The notes beneath the pieces were generated by a model, which was not told the DNA's origin, did not search any database, and worked only from the letters and a program-made list of their open reading frames with translations. From Saccharothrix longispora (lineage in GTDB: Bacteria > Actinomycetota > Actinomycetes > Mycobacteriales > Pseudonocardiaceae): 64,000 nucleotides of DNA. Below are positions 17,279-27,184 of this stretch, in pieces. The translations under genes and the position numbers were made by a program. Each line of letters opens with the position of its first letter. Positions within the stretch are counted from its first letter, which is position 1. The stretch lies in the NCBI RefSeq assembly GCF_030852425.1, contig NZ_NSDM01000001.1, positions 434,001-498,000 of the forward strand, written 5' to 3'.

Positions 17279-19561
17279 TCAGTCGAACAGCGCCGGGAGG
17301 GTGCCCTCCCACGCCTCGCGCAGCTCGTCCAGCGGCAGCGCCCCGAGGCCCTGCACCTCCAGCGAGCCGGACTCCGGGTCCACCACGCCGACCTTGCGCC
17401 ACGGCAGGCCGCGCGCCGTGCACATGTCGGTGAACCGCAGCTCCTCGGTGCGCGGCACGGCCACCAGCACGCGGGCCGTGGACTCGCTGAACAGCTCGGT
17501 GAACAGGTCGCCCTCCAGGAACACCCGGGCGCCCACCTCGCCGATCAGGCAGGTCTCGACCAGCGCCTGCGCCAGGCCGCCGTCGGACAGGTCGTGCGCG
17601 GCGGACAGCATCCCGTCGCGCGAACCCGCCACCAGCACCTCGCCGAGCAGCTTCTCGCGCGCCAGGTCCACCTTCGGCGGCAGGCCGCCCAGGTGCCCGT
17701 GGACGACGTGCGCCCACTCCGAGCCGCCGAACTCCGCGCGCGTCTCGCCGAGCAGCAGCAGCGTCTCGCCGGCCTCCGCGCCGATCCCCGTGGGGATGCG
17801 GCGGCGGACGTCGTCGATCACGCCCAGCACGCCCACCACCGGCGTCGGCAGGATCGCCGTCGAACCGGTCTGGTTGTAGAAGCTGACGTTGCCGCCGGTC
17901 ACCGGGATGCCCAGCTCGGCGCAGCCGTCCGCCAGCCCCTTCACGGCCTGCTCGAACTGCCACATCACGCCCGGGTCCTCGGGCGAGCCGAAGTTCAGGC
18001 AGTTCGTCACCGCGACCGGCGTGGCGCCGGACGTGGCCACGTTCCGGTACGCCTCGGCCAGCGCCAGCTGCGCGCCCGCGTACGGGTCGAGCCTGGTGTA
18101 GCGGCCGTTGCAGTCGGTGGCCAGCGCCACGCCCCGGTGCGTCGACTCGTCGATGCGGATCATGCCCGAGTCGGACGGCTGGGCGAGCACCGTGCCGCCG
18201 CGCACGTACCGGTCGTACTGCTGGGTGACCCACCGCTTCGACGCCAGGTTCGGCGACGCCGCCATGGTCTTGACCAGCTCCAGCAGCTCGCCGTCGGCCG
18301 GCTTCGGGAGCCGGTCCGGGGCGTCGGCCTGGAGGGCGTCCTGGTCGGCCGGGCGCTCGATCGGCCGCTCGTACACCGGGCCCTCGTGCGCGACCGTGCG
18401 CGGCGGGACGTCCAGCACGACCTCGTCGTGCCAGGTGATGACGAGCCGGTCGCCCTCGGTGACCTCGCCGATCTCCGTGGCGATGACGTCCCACTTGGCG
18501 CAGACCGCCATGAACGCGTCCAGGTCCTCGGGCCGCACGACCGCGCACATGCGCTCCTGCGACTCGCTGGACAGGATCTCCGCCGGCGTCATGCCGGTGG
18601 CGCGCAGCGGCACCCGCTCCAGGTACACGTGCATGCCGCCGTCACCGGCGCTGGCCAGCTCGGACGTCGCGCACGCCAGGCCGGCGCCGCCGAGGTCCTG
18701 GATGCCGACGACGATGCGCTCGGCGAACAGCTCCAGGCAGCACTCGATGAGCACCTTCTCGGTGAACGGGTCGCCCACCTGCACGCTCGGCAGCTTCTTG
18801 CGCTTGCCCGCGCCCGCCGTGTCGTCGAACGTCTCGGACGCCAGCACGGACACGCCGCCGATGCCGTCGAGGCCGGTCCGCGCGCCGAACAGGACGACCT
18901 TGTTGCCGGTGCCCGAGGCGTGCGCCAGGTGCAGGTCCTCGACCCGCATGGCCCCCACGCACAGGGCGTTGACCAGCGGGTTGCCCGCGTAGGTCGCGTC
19001 GAACACGACCTCGCCGCCGATGTTCGGCAGGCCCAGGCAGTTGCCGTAGCCGCCGACGCCCGCGACGATCCCGGGCAGCACGCGGCGGGTGTCCGGCGCG
19101 TCGGCCGGGCCGAAGCGCAGCGGGTCCATCACGGCCAGCGGACGCGCGCCCATCGCGAGGATGTCGCGCACGATGCCGCCCACGCCCGTCGCCGCGCCCT
19201 GGTACGGCTCGACGTACGACGGGTGGTTGTGGCTCTCGGCCTTGAAGGTGATCGCCCAGCCGTCGCCGATGTCGACCACGCCGGCGTTCTCGCCGATGCC
19301 CGCGAGCATCTTCTCGCGCATCTCGTCGGTGGTGGTCTCGCCGAAGTACTTCAGGTGCACCTTGGACGACTTGTAGGAGCAGTGCTCGCTCCACATCACC
19401 GAGTACATCGCCAGCTCGGCGTCCGTGGGGCGGCGGCCCAGGATCTCCTTGATGCGGGCGTACTCGTCGTCCTTCAGGCCCAGCTCCTTGTAGGGCTGCT
19501 CCTGGTCCGGCGTGCTCTCCGCGTCCTTGACGGTGTCGACCTTGGGGATCTCCGCGGTCAT
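17279..19561 (-). CDS. purL: Phosphoribosylformylglycinamidine synthase subunit PurL
   Basis: The 760-residue protein is the small-type PurL (about 80 kDa) that needs PurQ and PurS. Landmarks are [46 protein letters not shown] (split here for length: ESHNHPS and GAATGVGG), and the repeat-half [12 protein letters not shown]. It turns FGAR, ATP and ammonia into FGAM in purine synthesis. ATG at 19561 overlaps the purQ stop (ATGA). It is the last gene of purS-purQ-purL. Confidence 0.97.
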   Translation of the reverse strand: MTAEIPKVDTVKDAESTPDQEQPYKELGLKDDEYARIKEILGRRPTDAELAMYSVMWSEHCSYKSSKVHLKYFGETTTDEMREKMLAGIGENAGVVDIGDGWAITFKAESHNHPSYVEPYQGAATGVGGIVRDILAMGARPLAVMDPLRFGPADAPDTRRVLPGIVAGVGGYGNCLGLPNIGGEVVFDATYAGNPLVNALCVGAMRVEDLHLAHASGTGNKVVLFGARTGLDGIGGVSVLASETFDDTAGAGKRKKLPSVQVGDPFTEKVLIECCLELFAERIVVGIQDLGGAGLACATSELASAGDGGMHVYLERVPLRATGMTPAEILSSESQERMCAVVRPEDLDAFMAVCAKWDVIATEIGEVTEGDRLVITWHDEVVLDVPPRTVAHEGPVYERPIERPADQDALQADAPDRLPKPADGELLELVKTMAASPNLASKRWVTQQYDRYVRGGTVLAQPSDSGMIRIDESTHRGVALATDCNGRYTRLDPYAGAQLALAEAYRNVATSGATPVAVTNCLNFGSPEDPGVMWQFEQAVKGLADGCAELGIPVTGGNVSFYNQTGSTAILPTPVVGVLGVIDDVRRRIPTGIGAEAGETLLLLGETRAEFGGSEWAHVVHGHLGGLPPKVDLAREKLLGEVLVAGSRDGMLSAAHDLSDGGLAQALVETCLIGEVGARVFLEGDLFTELFSESTARVLVAVPRTEELRFTDMCTARGLPWRKVGVVDPESGSLEVQGLGALPLDELREAWEGTLPALFD

Positions 19562-20229
19562 GCCCCCACCACCGAGTCGACGAGGGAGAGGAACATGCCC
19601 AGGCCGTCGTCGGTCGGGCCGGTGAGCGCGTCGATCGCGTGCTCCGGGTGCGGCATGAGGCCGACGACCCGCCCGTTCGCGCTGGTGATGCCCGCGATGC
19701 CGTTGCGGGAGCCGTTCGGGTTCCCGCCCGCGTAGCGGAACACCACCCGGCCCTCGCCCTCCAGCTCGTCCAGGGTGCGCTGGTCGGCCTGGTAGCCGCC
19801 CTCGCCGGACTTCAGCGGGACCAGGATCTCGGCGCCCCGGTCGTACCGGGTCGTCCAGGCGGTCTCGTTGTTCTCGACCGTCAGCCACTGGTCGCGGCAC
19901 ACGAAGTGCAGCTTCGAGTTGCGCACGAGCGCGCCGGGCAGCAGGTGGGCCTCGCACAGGATCTGGAAGCCGTTGCAGATGCCCAGGACCGGCATGCCCT
20001 TGTTCGCGGCCTCGACGACCTCCTGCATCACCGGGGCGAACCGGGCGATGGCGCCGCAGCGCAGGTAGTCGCCGTAGGAGAAGCCACCGGGCACGATGAC
20101 CGCGTCGACGCCCTTGAGGTCGTGGTCCGCGTGCCACAGCGGAACGGCCTCGCCGTCCGCGTACCTGACCGCGCGCTCCGCGTCGACGTCGTCCAGCGTG
20201 CCCGGGAAGGTGATGACCCCGATCCTCAT
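19558..20229 (-). CDS. purQ: Phosphoribosylformylglycinamidine synthase subunit PurQ
   Basis: This is a 223-residue class I glutamine amidotransferase. The Cys nucleophile is in [11 protein letters not shown] (about residue 86) and the His/Glu pair in LMPHPEHA (about 195). It releases ammonia from glutamine for PurL. ATG at 20229 overlaps the purS stop by 4 nt, and its own stop overlaps purL by 4 nt, giving tight coupling that fits the PurSQL complex. Confidence 0.97.
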   Translation of the reverse strand: MRIGVITFPGTLDDVDAERAVRYADGEAVPLWHADHDLKGVDAVIVPGGFSYGDYLRCGAIARFAPVMQEVVEAANKGMPVLGICNGFQILCEAHLLPGALVRNSKLHFVCRDQWLTVENNETAWTTRYDRGAEILVPLKSGEGGYQADQRTLDELEGEGRVVFRYAGGNPNGSRNGIAGITSANGRVVGLMPHPEHAIDALTGPTDDGLGMFLSLVDSVVGA

Positions 20230-20465
20230 GCCTCGACCCGCCTCACGACCCAGTCCTCGATGACCGGGTTGGCGAGGAACGTCTCGGCGATCTTCGCGAG
20301 CGTGGCGTCGTCGACGTCGTCGGCGACCTCCAGCTCGAAGTGCTTGCCCTGGCGGACAGTGGTGATCCCGTCGAACCCGAGACGGGGCAGCGCGTTGGCC
20401 ACCGCTTGTCCCTGCGGGTCGAGGATTTCGGGCTTCGGCATGACGTCGACGACGACTCGGGCCAC
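20226..20465 (-). CDS. purS: Phosphoribosylformylglycinamidine synthase subunit PurS
   Basis: The 79-residue protein has the family pattern [23 protein letters not shown] and GKHFELEV. PurS bridges PurQ and PurL and helps pass ammonia. GTG at 20465 is preferred because it gives the usual length and has GGAG about 11 nt upstream; longer in-frame starts lie in unrelated sequence. It is the first gene of purSQL. The roughly 100-bp gap upstream should hold the operon promoter, and no riboswitch-like structure is apparent there. Confidence 0.93.
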   Translation of the reverse strand: MARVVVDVMPKPEILDPQGQAVANALPRLGFDGITTVRQGKHFELEVADDVDDATLAKIAETFLANPVIEDWVVRRVEA

Positions 20466-20569
20466 GACAGGCTGCTCCAAGCTAGGAGGACTGGCGGTAC
20501 TCGCGAAGGGTACCTGAGCTGGGTGTTCATCGAGTTCACAGGTGGCGGGGGGCACACGTTCACCTCGTT

Positions 20570-21232
20570 TCACCCGATCGTGATCGATATGCGGGGCCGG
20601 AGTTCCGATGACCTTGCATCAGCTTCGGCCCGTAAGCCGAGGAAGTGAGCACGGCACCCGTCCGGACGGTCGGCGGCCGTGCTTCGCGCTTCTCGGGGAA
20701 AGTCCAGCCGGATCACCGGGCCGATGATCGGCTCGACCCGACGCGCCCAGTCACCTCCCGCCCCGTGGCTCCAGGCCGCGATGTCGGCCGGCCACAGCAG
20801 CGGGTCGCCCGTGCTGTCGAAGTGCTCGTACGTCAGGCCGGCGTCCTCGGCGTGCTTGCCCAGGGCCATGCGAGTGGTGTGGACGTCGTGCTCGTCGCGC
20901 CCCGAACGGCTGTCCAGCACCAGCCTGCCGGCCTCGACGTCCAACGAGTCGCCCACCAATCGGGTCAGGCACGCCCTCCTGGTGCCCTCCTCGTCCCGGC
21001 GACACCCGGCACCGTAGATGTCGACCCGCACGTCGAGCCCGACCAGCACGGACAGGATCGCCCGACGCCGCTCGGGCTTCTCGTGCTTGAAGTGCAGCCC
21101 TCGCCGACCGGGCAGGAGCAGGCCACGCAACCGCCTCCGCAGCGCGGTCGGATGTCTCGGGTCCACCACGGCCGAAGCGAGGTAGTACGTGTCGTTGCGC
21201 CGTGCTTCGTCGACGAAGGCGTGCACTGTCAC
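20570..21232 (-). CDS. DUF3800-like (RNase H-fold) hypothetical protein
   Basis: The 220-residue protein starts with HAFVDEARRNDTYYLASAVV, which fits the first strand pair and conserved acidic residues of DUF3800-type RNase H-fold proteins. Other compatible pieces are LHFKHEKPERRR, a middle strand with LVLDSRSG, and a late WPADIAAWSHG. No membrane or signal segment is present. DUF3800 proteins are uncharacterised putative nucleases that often lie on accessory DNA. The gene separates purS from the epimerase gene and ends in slightly less GC-rich DNA, which could reflect acquisition. GTG at 21232. The family assignment is from motif impression only. Confidence 0.55.
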   Translation of the reverse strand: MTVHAFVDEARRNDTYYLASAVVDPRHPTALRRRLRGLLLPGRRGLHFKHEKPERRRAILSVLVGLDVRVDIYGAGCRRDEEGTRRACLTRLVGDSLDVEAGRLVLDSRSGRDEHDVHTTRMALGKHAEDAGLTYEHFDSTGDPLLWPADIAAWSHGAGGDWARRVEPIIGPVIRLDFPREARSTAADRPDGCRAHFLGLRAEADARSSELRPRISITIG

Positions 21233-21350
21233 GGCCGTTCATCGGCACCCGACCGGTTGGCCTGCACGAACGCCGCCCGAACGTGTGTTCACGTGTTCGC
21301 TTTCGGCTGACCCGCTGGCGGTCGCGCCCCGGCGGTCCCAGGGTGGGGCC

Positions 21351-22322
21351 ATGCGGATGCTGGTGCTCGGCGGCACGGTCTTCCTCGGCAGGGCGACGGC
21401 GACCGAGGCGGTGCGGCGGGGGCACGACGTGGTGTGCGCGGCGCGCGGGGAGTCCGGGGCGGTGCCCGCGGGGGCCGTGCACGTGCCCGTCGACCGGAAC
21501 GCGGGGCTCGGCGAGCTGGAGGGCACGCACTTCGACGCGGTCGTGGACGTGGCCACCATGTCGGTCGGCTGGGTGCGCGGCGCGCTGTCCTCGGTGGGCG
21601 CGGACCACTGGACGTTCATCTCCAGCTGCTCGGTCTACGCCGACCACGCCACGCCCGGCAGCACGGAGACGTTCGCGCCGCTGGAGGACGACCCCCGCGC
21701 GCCGATGTCGCCCGAGCGGTACGGCGCGGTCAAGGTGGCCAGTGAGAACGCCGTCCTCGACGCCGTCGGCGACCGGGCGTTCATCGTCCGCGCCGGCCTG
21801 ATCACGGGTCCCGGCGACCGGAGCGACCGGTTCGGGTACTGGCCGAACCGGCTCAGCCGGGGCGGGCGGGTGGCCGTGCCGGACGCGCCCGACCAGCCCG
21901 CGCAGCACGTGGACGTGCGCGACCTCGCGGCGTGGGTGGTGGACGCGGCCGAGCGGCGGCTCGCCGGGACCTACGACGCGGTCGGGCCGAGCAACCCGTT
22001 GAGCCTGGTCCTGGGGGAGGTCGCGGGCGCGGTGGCGCCGCCGGGCACCGAGCTGGTGCGCATCCCCGGGGAGGTCCTGGCGCGGCACGGCGTGGAGCCG
22101 TGGGCGGGGCCGCGGTCGTTGCCGCTGTGGCTGCCGGCCGACCACCGGTCGATGATGTTCCGCGACGCGGGTCCCGCGCTGGCCGCCGGGCTGCGCGTCC
22201 GGCCGACCGCCGAGACCGCCGCGGACGCCCTGGAGCACGAGCGGGGACTGGGCCTGGACCGCGACCGCCGCGCCGGCCTGCCGCCGGAGGTCGAGGACGA
22301 ACTGCTGCGCGCGGTCGGCTGA
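21351..22322 (+). CDS. NAD-dependent epimerase/reductase family protein
   Basis: The 323-residue extended-SDR protein has a dinucleotide motif MLVLGGTVFLGR, the catalytic region SSCSVYAD and YGAVK (the YxxxK pair), and a C-terminal substrate domain. It resembles actinobacterial NAD-dependent epimerase or isoflavone-reductase-like proteins. The substrate is unknown. ATG at 21351 is the natural start. It is divergent from the DUF3800-like gene over 118 bp and is followed 39 nt later by the MBL-fold gene. Confidence 0.8.
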   Translation: MRMLVLGGTVFLGRATATEAVRRGHDVVCAARGESGAVPAGAVHVPVDRNAGLGELEGTHFDAVVDVATMSVGWVRGALSSVGADHWTFISSCSVYADHATPGSTETFAPLEDDPRAPMSPERYGAVKVASENAVLDAVGDRAFIVRAGLITGPGDRSDRFGYWPNRLSRGGRVAVPDAPDQPAQHVDVRDLAAWVVDAAERRLAGTYDAVGPSNPLSLVLGEVAGAVAPPGTELVRIPGEVLARHGVEPWAGPRSLPLWLPADHRSMMFRDAGPALAAGLRVRPTAETAADALEHERGLGLDRDRRAGLPPEVEDELLRAVG

Positions 22323-22361
22323 ACCGGGGTAGAACGGTGCGGTGAGGAGGCCCACCACGGA

Positions 22362-22967
22362 ATCGTCCACTTCGGACACTCCTGCCTGCTGGTCGACACC
22401 GGCTCCGCGCGCGTCCTGTTCGACCCCGGCACGTTCTCGTCCGGCTTCGAGCGGGTGACCGGGCTCGACGCGGTCCTCGTCACGCACGAGCACGCCGACC
22501 ACCTCGACCCCGACCGGCTGCCCGCCCTGCGCGAGGCCAACCCCGGGGCGGCGCTGTTCGCGCCGTTCGACCTGGCCGGCGCGCGACGGGCCGAGCCGGG
22601 TGCGGTGCTCGCGTTCGGCGGCACGTCCGTGCGCGTCGTCGACGCGCCGCACGAGGTCGTCCACCCGGCGATCCCGCTGCCGGCGAACGTCGGCTACCTC
22701 GTCGACGACGGCGCGTTCTACCACCCGGGCGACTCGCTGGCCGTGCCCCGGCAGCGGGTCGACGTGCTGGGCCTGCCGACGGCCGCGCCGTGGATGAAGC
22801 TGTCCGACGCGGCGGACTTCCTGGCCGCCGTCGGCCCGCGCAAGGCGGTGCCGATCCACCAGGCGGTCCTGGCCGACCCGGCGGTGTACTACCGCGTCCT
22901 GACCGGCACGGCGCCCGACGGCGTCGAGGTCGTCGTGCCGCCCAGCGGGGAGGGGTTGGCCCTGTAG
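22362..22967 (+). CDS. MBL-fold metal-dependent hydrolase, start codon uncertain
   Basis: The frame encodes HFGHSCLLVDTG at the very start, then VLVTHEHADHLDPDRL (the HxHxDH zinc motif) and later FYHPGDSL, as in UlaG/YtnP-like beta-lactamase-fold hydrolases. The conserved start HFGHSCLL is in frame, but no ATG, GTG or TTG precedes it before the in-frame stop at 22320. The first canonical start is GTG at 22455, which would remove the first strands. The start given here is an ATC codon with GAGGAGG 11 nt upstream. A one-base deletion near 22350 after GTG at 22342 is another explanation. The 3' end overlaps the convergent DUF2334-type gene by 79 nt. Confidence 0.65.
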   Translation: MVHFGHSCLLVDTGSARVLFDPGTFSSGFERVTGLDAVLVTHEHADHLDPDRLPALREANPGAALFAPFDLAGARRAEPGAVLAFGGTSVRVVDAPHEVVHPAIPLPANVGYLVDDGAFYHPGDSLAVPRQRVDVLGLPTAAPWMKLSDAADFLAAVGPRKAVPIHQAVLADPAVYYRVLTGTAPDGVEVVVPPSGEGLAL

Positions 22968-23602
22968 GTGGTCGGCGCGGCCCCGTGGTGCAGGGCCAGG
23001 TCCACGGCCTCCAGCAGCACGGGCGCGAGCCGGTCGAGCGACGCGGCGTCCACGCCGAGCCGCACCAGGCCGCCGCGCCGGGCCGACCTGCCGACCGCGA
23101 GCAGGTGGCTCCAGTGGTCGACGGCCATCCGCACCCGGCCGGGCCGCACGTCGCCGGTGCGCAGGTCGCGCACGCCCGCCATGTCCGCGCACACCGCGAA
23201 CCGGTGCCGGCGCAGCGCGACCAGCGTGCCCGGTGACGCGAGCCACGACGGCGGCGCGAACAGGTCGGTGGCCAGGCCGAGCCGCTGGAGGCCGGCGCGC
23301 GCGGCGACCAGCCGCAGGCCCGCCTCGTGCGCGGGGAGCGCGGAGAACTCGGCCCGGCGGCGCAGCGACACCGCCCGGTGCGTCGGGTCGGCGGCGTGGT
23401 CGAACCCGTGCAGCACCAGCGCGTCACCCGCGGCGACGCGCGTGCGGACCCAGTCGGGGACCGCGCCGGGCACGGCCTTGCGCGGGGCCAGGAGCAGGGA
23501 CAGCGGCACGTGCCGCCGGTCCAGCGCGTCGGCCAGGTCGGCGCACCGGTCGAGCGTGTCGGAGCCGATGCCGGACAGCGAAACCACGAGGTGGGCGGCC
23601 AT
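22889..23602 (-). CDS. DUF2334-type polysaccharide deacetylase-like protein
   Basis: The roughly 237-residue protein reads HLVVSLSGIGSDTLDRC, then VPLSLLLAPRK, GDALVLHGFDHAADPTHR and FAPPSWLASPGTL. These strands and the HGFDH element match the deacetylase-like DUF2334 family in actinobacteria. No signal peptide is seen. The substrate is unknown. ATG at 23602 is preferred over GTG at 23620; neither has a strong ribosome-binding site. It overlaps the end of the MBL gene. Confidence 0.7.
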   Translation of the reverse strand: MAAHLVVSLSGIGSDTLDRCADLADALDRRHVPLSLLLAPRKAVPGAVPDWVRTRVAAGDALVLHGFDHAADPTHRAVSLRRRAEFSALPAHEAGLRLVAARAGLQRLGLATDLFAPPSWLASPGTLVALRRHRFAVCADMAGVRDLRTGDVRPGRVRMAVDHWSHLLAVGRSARRGGLVRLGVDAASLDRLAPVLLEAVDLALHHGAAPTTYRANPSPLGGTTTSTPSGAVPVRTR

Positions 23603-23697
23603 GGGTCCAGTGCGCCGCACCGGCGTGTCGCCCGCTTGGCGACGAGGTGACGCGCCGGTGCGGATCGGGCGAAATCACGAGTTCCGGCGTGCCCCGC

Positions 23698-24591
23698 TCA
23701 GGACGTGCCGGACGGCCAGTCGGCGAAGGACAGCCCGGTGATCCGCTCGTACGCCTCGACGTACCGGGCGCGGGTGGCGGCCACGACGTCGTCGGGCAGC
23801 GGGGGCGGCGGGGTGTCGGACGCGCGGTCCCAGCCCGAGGCGTCCGAGGTCAGCCAGTCGCGGACGTACTGCTTGTCGAACGACGGCTGCACGCGGCCGG
23901 GCGCGTAGCCGTCGGCGGGCCAGTAGCGCGACGAGTCGGGCGTCAGCACCTCGTCGCCGAGGACCAGCGCGCCCGAGCGGTCGAGGCCGAACTCGAACTT
24001 CGTGTCGGCCAGGACCACGCCCCGGGACCGGGCGTACTCGCGGGCCGCGCCGTAGATCGCGAGCGTCGCGTCCCGCAGCCGGCCGGCCAGGTCGGCGCCC
24101 ACCTGCGCCACGACGTGCTCGAACGACACGTTCTCGTCGTGCGCGCCGATCTCGGCCTTCGTCGCCGGGGTGAAGATCGGCTCCGCCAGCTCGGACGCCT
24201 CGACCAGGCCCTCGGGCAGCTCCACGCCGCACACCGCGCCGTCCCGCCGGTACTCGACCATGCCGGACCCGGTGAGGTAGCCGCGGGCGACGCACTCCAC
24301 CTGCACCATGTCGAGCCGGCGCACGAGCAGCGCCCGGCCGCGCACCTCGTCGGGGATGCGCGGGTCGTCCCACGCCACCAGGTGGTTGGGCGCGAGGTCC
24401 GCGAACCTCTCGAACCAGAACACGCTCATCGCGGTGAGCACGCGCCCCTTGTCGGGGATCTCCGTGGAGAGCACGTGGTCGTAGGCGGAGATCCGGTCGG
24501 AGGCGACGAACAGGAGCAGGTCGTCGTCCACCTCGTAGACCTGGCGGACCTTGCCTGCGGCGACCTGCCGGTAGTCGGCGAGCTTGGGCAC
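23698..24591 (-). CDS. purC: SAICAR synthase PurC
   Basis: This is a 297-residue phosphoribosylaminoimidazole-succinocarboxamide synthase. It has [15 protein letters not shown]-site [18 protein letters not shown] (split as DRISAYDHV and EIPDKG), [13 protein letters not shown] and DTKFEFGLD. It joins CAIR with aspartate. GTG at 24591 gives MPKLADY, typical of the family. It is divergent from the ABC importer operon across 64 bp. Confidence 0.96.
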   Translation of the reverse strand: MPKLADYRQVAAGKVRQVYEVDDDLLLFVASDRISAYDHVLSTEIPDKGRVLTAMSVFWFERFADLAPNHLVAWDDPRIPDEVRGRALLVRRLDMVQVECVARGYLTGSGMVEYRRDGAVCGVELPEGLVEASELAEPIFTPATKAEIGAHDENVSFEHVVAQVGADLAGRLRDATLAIYGAAREYARSRGVVLADTKFEFGLDRSGALVLGDEVLTPDSSRYWPADGYAPGRVQPSFDKQYVRDWLTSDASGWDRASDTPPPPLPDDVVAATRARYVEAYERITGLSFADWPSGTS

Positions 24592-24655
24592 GATCCGAAG
24601 CCTACTTCGTCCCGCTCCGTGGGCACCCCTTCCCACCTGCGGCAAGATCTCCCCC

Positions 24656-25510
24656 ATGCGTGCACCCGGAGTGATACTCGCCGTCACCGCCCTCTTCGCG
24701 GTCACCGCCTGCGCCCCCGAGGAGCAGGCCGCGCCGCCCACCAACCAGGTCGACGGGGTCGCCTGCGACAAGGCGAACCTGGCGACGCTGACCCCGGGCA
24801 AGATCACCTTCGGCACGGACCAGCCGGTCTACGAGCCGTGGTTCGTGGACGACGACCCGACCAACGGCAAGGGCTTCGAGTCCGCGGTGGCCTACGCCCT
24901 CGCGGGTGAGCTGGGGTACTCGAAGGAGGAGGTCGTCTGGACGCGGGTCCCGTTCAACGCGGCGATCCAGCCCGGCAGGAAGACCTACGACGCCAACCTC
25001 ACCGAGTTCTCCATCACCGAGGAGCGCAGGCAGGCCGTCGACTTCTCCGCGCCGTACTACGACGTGGACCAGGCCGTGATCACGCTGGAGTCGTCCAAGG
25101 CCGCCTCGGTGAAGACGCTCGCCGAGCTCAAGCAGGTCAAGGTCGGCGCCCAGGTCGGCACGACCAGCTACGACGCCGCCAAGCGCCTCCAGCCGGCGCA
25201 GGACGTGGCCGTCTACAACACCAACGACGACGCCAAGGCCGCCCTGCGCGCCGGGCAGATCGACGCGCTGGTGGTGGACCTGCCGACCGCGTTCTACATC
25301 ACCTCGGCGGAGCTGGAGGACGGCGTGATCGTGGGCCAGATCCCGGCCGGCGACGGCAAGCCCGAGCAGTTCGGCATCGTGCTGGACAAGGGCAGCCCGC
25401 TCACCGCGTGCGTGTCCACCGCGGTGGAGAACCTGCGGGCCGACGGCACGCTGGCGAAGATCGAGCAGGAGTGGCTGTCGGCCGCGGGCACGGCACCCGA
25501 GCTGAAGTGA
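24656..25510 (+). CDS. Amino-acid ABC transporter substrate-binding lipoprotein
   Basis: The 284-residue protein has a lipoprotein signal (lipobox ALFAVTAC, Cys about residue 19) and a family 3 solute-binding fold: [57 protein letters not shown] and [14 protein letters not shown]. It captures a polar amino acid outside the cell for the permease and ATPase that follow. ATG at 24656. Its stop overlaps the permease start by 4 nt (GTGA). Confidence 0.9.
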   Translation: MRAPGVILAVTALFAVTACAPEEQAAPPTNQVDGVACDKANLATLTPGKITFGTDQPVYEPWFVDDDPTNGKGFESAVAYALAGELGYSKEEVVWTRVPFNAAIQPGRKTYDANLTEFSITEERRQAVDFSAPYYDVDQAVITLESSKAASVKTLAELKQVKVGAQVGTTSYDAAKRLQPAQDVAVYNTNDDAKAALRAGQIDALVVDLPTAFYITSAELEDGVIVGQIPAGDGKPEQFGIVLDKGSPLTACVSTAVENLRADGTLAKIEQEWLSAAGTAPELK

Positions 25511-26337
25511 CGAGCGAGCTGCAACGGGAACGCCTGGCCTACCGGCGTTCCCGCTCGCGGCGGTCCACGCTGGTCGCGCTGCTGTCCACGGTGGTGTTCG
25601 CCGCCGCGGCGGTGGCGACCACCACCACCGCGCCCGGCTGGCCGCGCGTCCGGGACTCGTTCTTCGACGTGGAGGTCGCGTGGCGGTCGCTGCCCGCGAT
25701 CCTCGACGGGCTGTGGCTGAACCTGCGCGTGCTGGCCGTGTGCGGGGTGCTGATCCTCGTGCTCGCGCTGGGCGTGGCGGCGCTGCGCACCCTGCGCAGC
25801 CCGGTGTGGTTCCCGCTGCGCGCGCTGGCCACGGTGTACGTGGACCTGTTCCGCGGGCTGCCGCTGATCATCCTGCTGTACCTGGTCGGGTTCGGGTTGC
25901 CCGCGCTGCGGCTGACGGGCGTGCCGAACGACTACGTGGTGCTCGGCGGCCTGGCGCTCGTGCTCGCCTACACCGCGTACGTGGCCGAGGTGTTCCGCGC
26001 GGGCATCGAGTCGGTGCACCCGTCGCAGGTGGCGGCGGCCCGGTCGCTCGGGCTGCCGCCGCGCAAGATCATGCGGCTGGTCGTGCTGCCGCAGGCGGTG
26101 CGGCGGGTCATGCCGGCGCTGCTGAACGACTTCGTGGCGCTCCAGAAGGACTGCGGGCTGATCTCCGTGCTGGGTGCGGTGGACGCGGTGCGGGCGGCGC
26201 AGATCGAGCAGTCCCGGGCGTTCAACTTCACCCCGTACGTGGTGGCGGGGCTGCTGTTCGTGCTGCTCGCGGTGCCGACGGCCCGGTTCGCCGACGCCGT
26301 GGGCCGCCGGGTGGAACGCCGACAGGGGGGACGATGA
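25507..26337 (+). CDS. Amino-acid ABC transporter permease
   Basis: This 276-residue HisM/GlnP-type membrane protein has an N-terminal helix after a basic start, then about five more helices. It contains YVDLFRGLPLIILLY and the cytosolic EAA loop EVFRAGIESVHPSQ followed by AAARSLGLP. One protein likely forms a homodimeric channel. GTG at 25507 is coupled to the upstream gene, and the end overlaps the ATPase start by 4 nt. Confidence 0.92.
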   Translation: MTSELQRERLAYRRSRSRRSTLVALLSTVVFAAAAVATTTTAPGWPRVRDSFFDVEVAWRSLPAILDGLWLNLRVLAVCGVLILVLALGVAALRTLRSPVWFPLRALATVYVDLFRGLPLIILLYLVGFGLPALRLTGVPNDYVVLGGLALVLAYTAYVAEVFRAGIESVHPSQVAAARSLGLPPRKIMRLVVLPQAVRRVMPALLNDFVALQKDCGLISVLGAVDAVRAAQIEQSRAFNFTPYVVAGLLFVLLAVPTARFADAVGRRVERRQGGR

Positions 26338-27113
26338 CCGAGCCTGTGCCGTCCGATCCGGTGCTGTCCGATCCGGTGCTGTCCGTGCGCGGGCTGGTGA
26401 AGCGCTACGGGGTCCGCACGGTGCTGGACGGCATCGACCTCGACGTGCGCGAGCACGAGGTGGTGGCGCTGATCGGGTCGTCGGGGTCGGGCAAGTCGAC
26501 CCTGCTGCGGTGCGTGAACCTGCTGGAGGAGGTGGACGACGGCCAGGTGCTGCTCGACGGCGTGGACGTCTCCGACCCGAGGGTGGACGCCGACGTGGCG
26601 CGGCGGCGCATGGGCGTCGTGTTCCAGGCGTTCAACCTGTTCCCGCACATGACCGTGCTCGACAACGTCACGCTCGCGTCGCGCGTCGTGCACGGCGTGC
26701 CCCGGGCCGACGCGGAGCGGAGCGCGCTGGAGCTGCTGGCCCGCGTGGGCCTGGCCGACCGCGCCCGCGGTTACCCCGAGCAGCTGTCGGGCGGCCAGCA
26801 GCAACGCGTCGCGATCGCCCGCGCGCTGGCCCACGTGCCGCGCCTGCTGCTCCTGGACGAGATCACCAGCGCGCTGGACCCGGAGCTCGTCGGCGAGGTG
26901 CTGGAGCTGGTCAGGGAGCTGGCGGGGCAGGGGAGGACGATCCTGATGGCGACCCACGAGATGGGGTTCGCCCGCCAGGTGGCCGACCGGGTGGTGTTCC
27001 TCGACGGGGGGAAGCTGGTCGAGTCCGGCCCGCCCGCGCAGGTCCTGGGCGACCCGGAGCACCCGCGCACCAGGCAGTTCCTGAAGAGGATCATCGACGC
27101 GGGCAGGCTGTAG
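26334..27113 (+). CDS. Amino-acid ABC transporter ATP-binding protein
   Basis: The 259-residue ATPase has all core motifs: Walker A GSSGSGKST (about residue 48), Q-loop VVFQAFNLFPHM, signature LSGGQQQRVAIARAL, Walker B LLLLDEITSALDP and ATHEMGFARQ. The N-terminus carries a short duplicated SDPVL unit from a 15-bp direct repeat. It powers the importer encoded upstream and completes a three-gene operon with GTGA/ATGA overlaps. Confidence 0.95.
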   Translation: MTEPVPSDPVLSDPVLSVRGLVKRYGVRTVLDGIDLDVREHEVVALIGSSGSGKSTLLRCVNLLEEVDDGQVLLDGVDVSDPRVDADVARRRMGVVFQAFNLFPHMTVLDNVTLASRVVHGVPRADAERSALELLARVGLADRARGYPEQLSGGQQQRVAIARALAHVPRLLLLDEITSALDPELVGEVLELVRELAGQGRTILMATHEMGFARQVADRVVFLDGGKLVESGPPAQVLGDPEHPRTRQFLKRIIDAGRL

Positions 27114-27184
27114 CGCTACTCCGTGCGTGCGTCCGCGACACCGCCACTTGGGGTACCGGACCCGCTACCCCTACTCTGCTCCCC

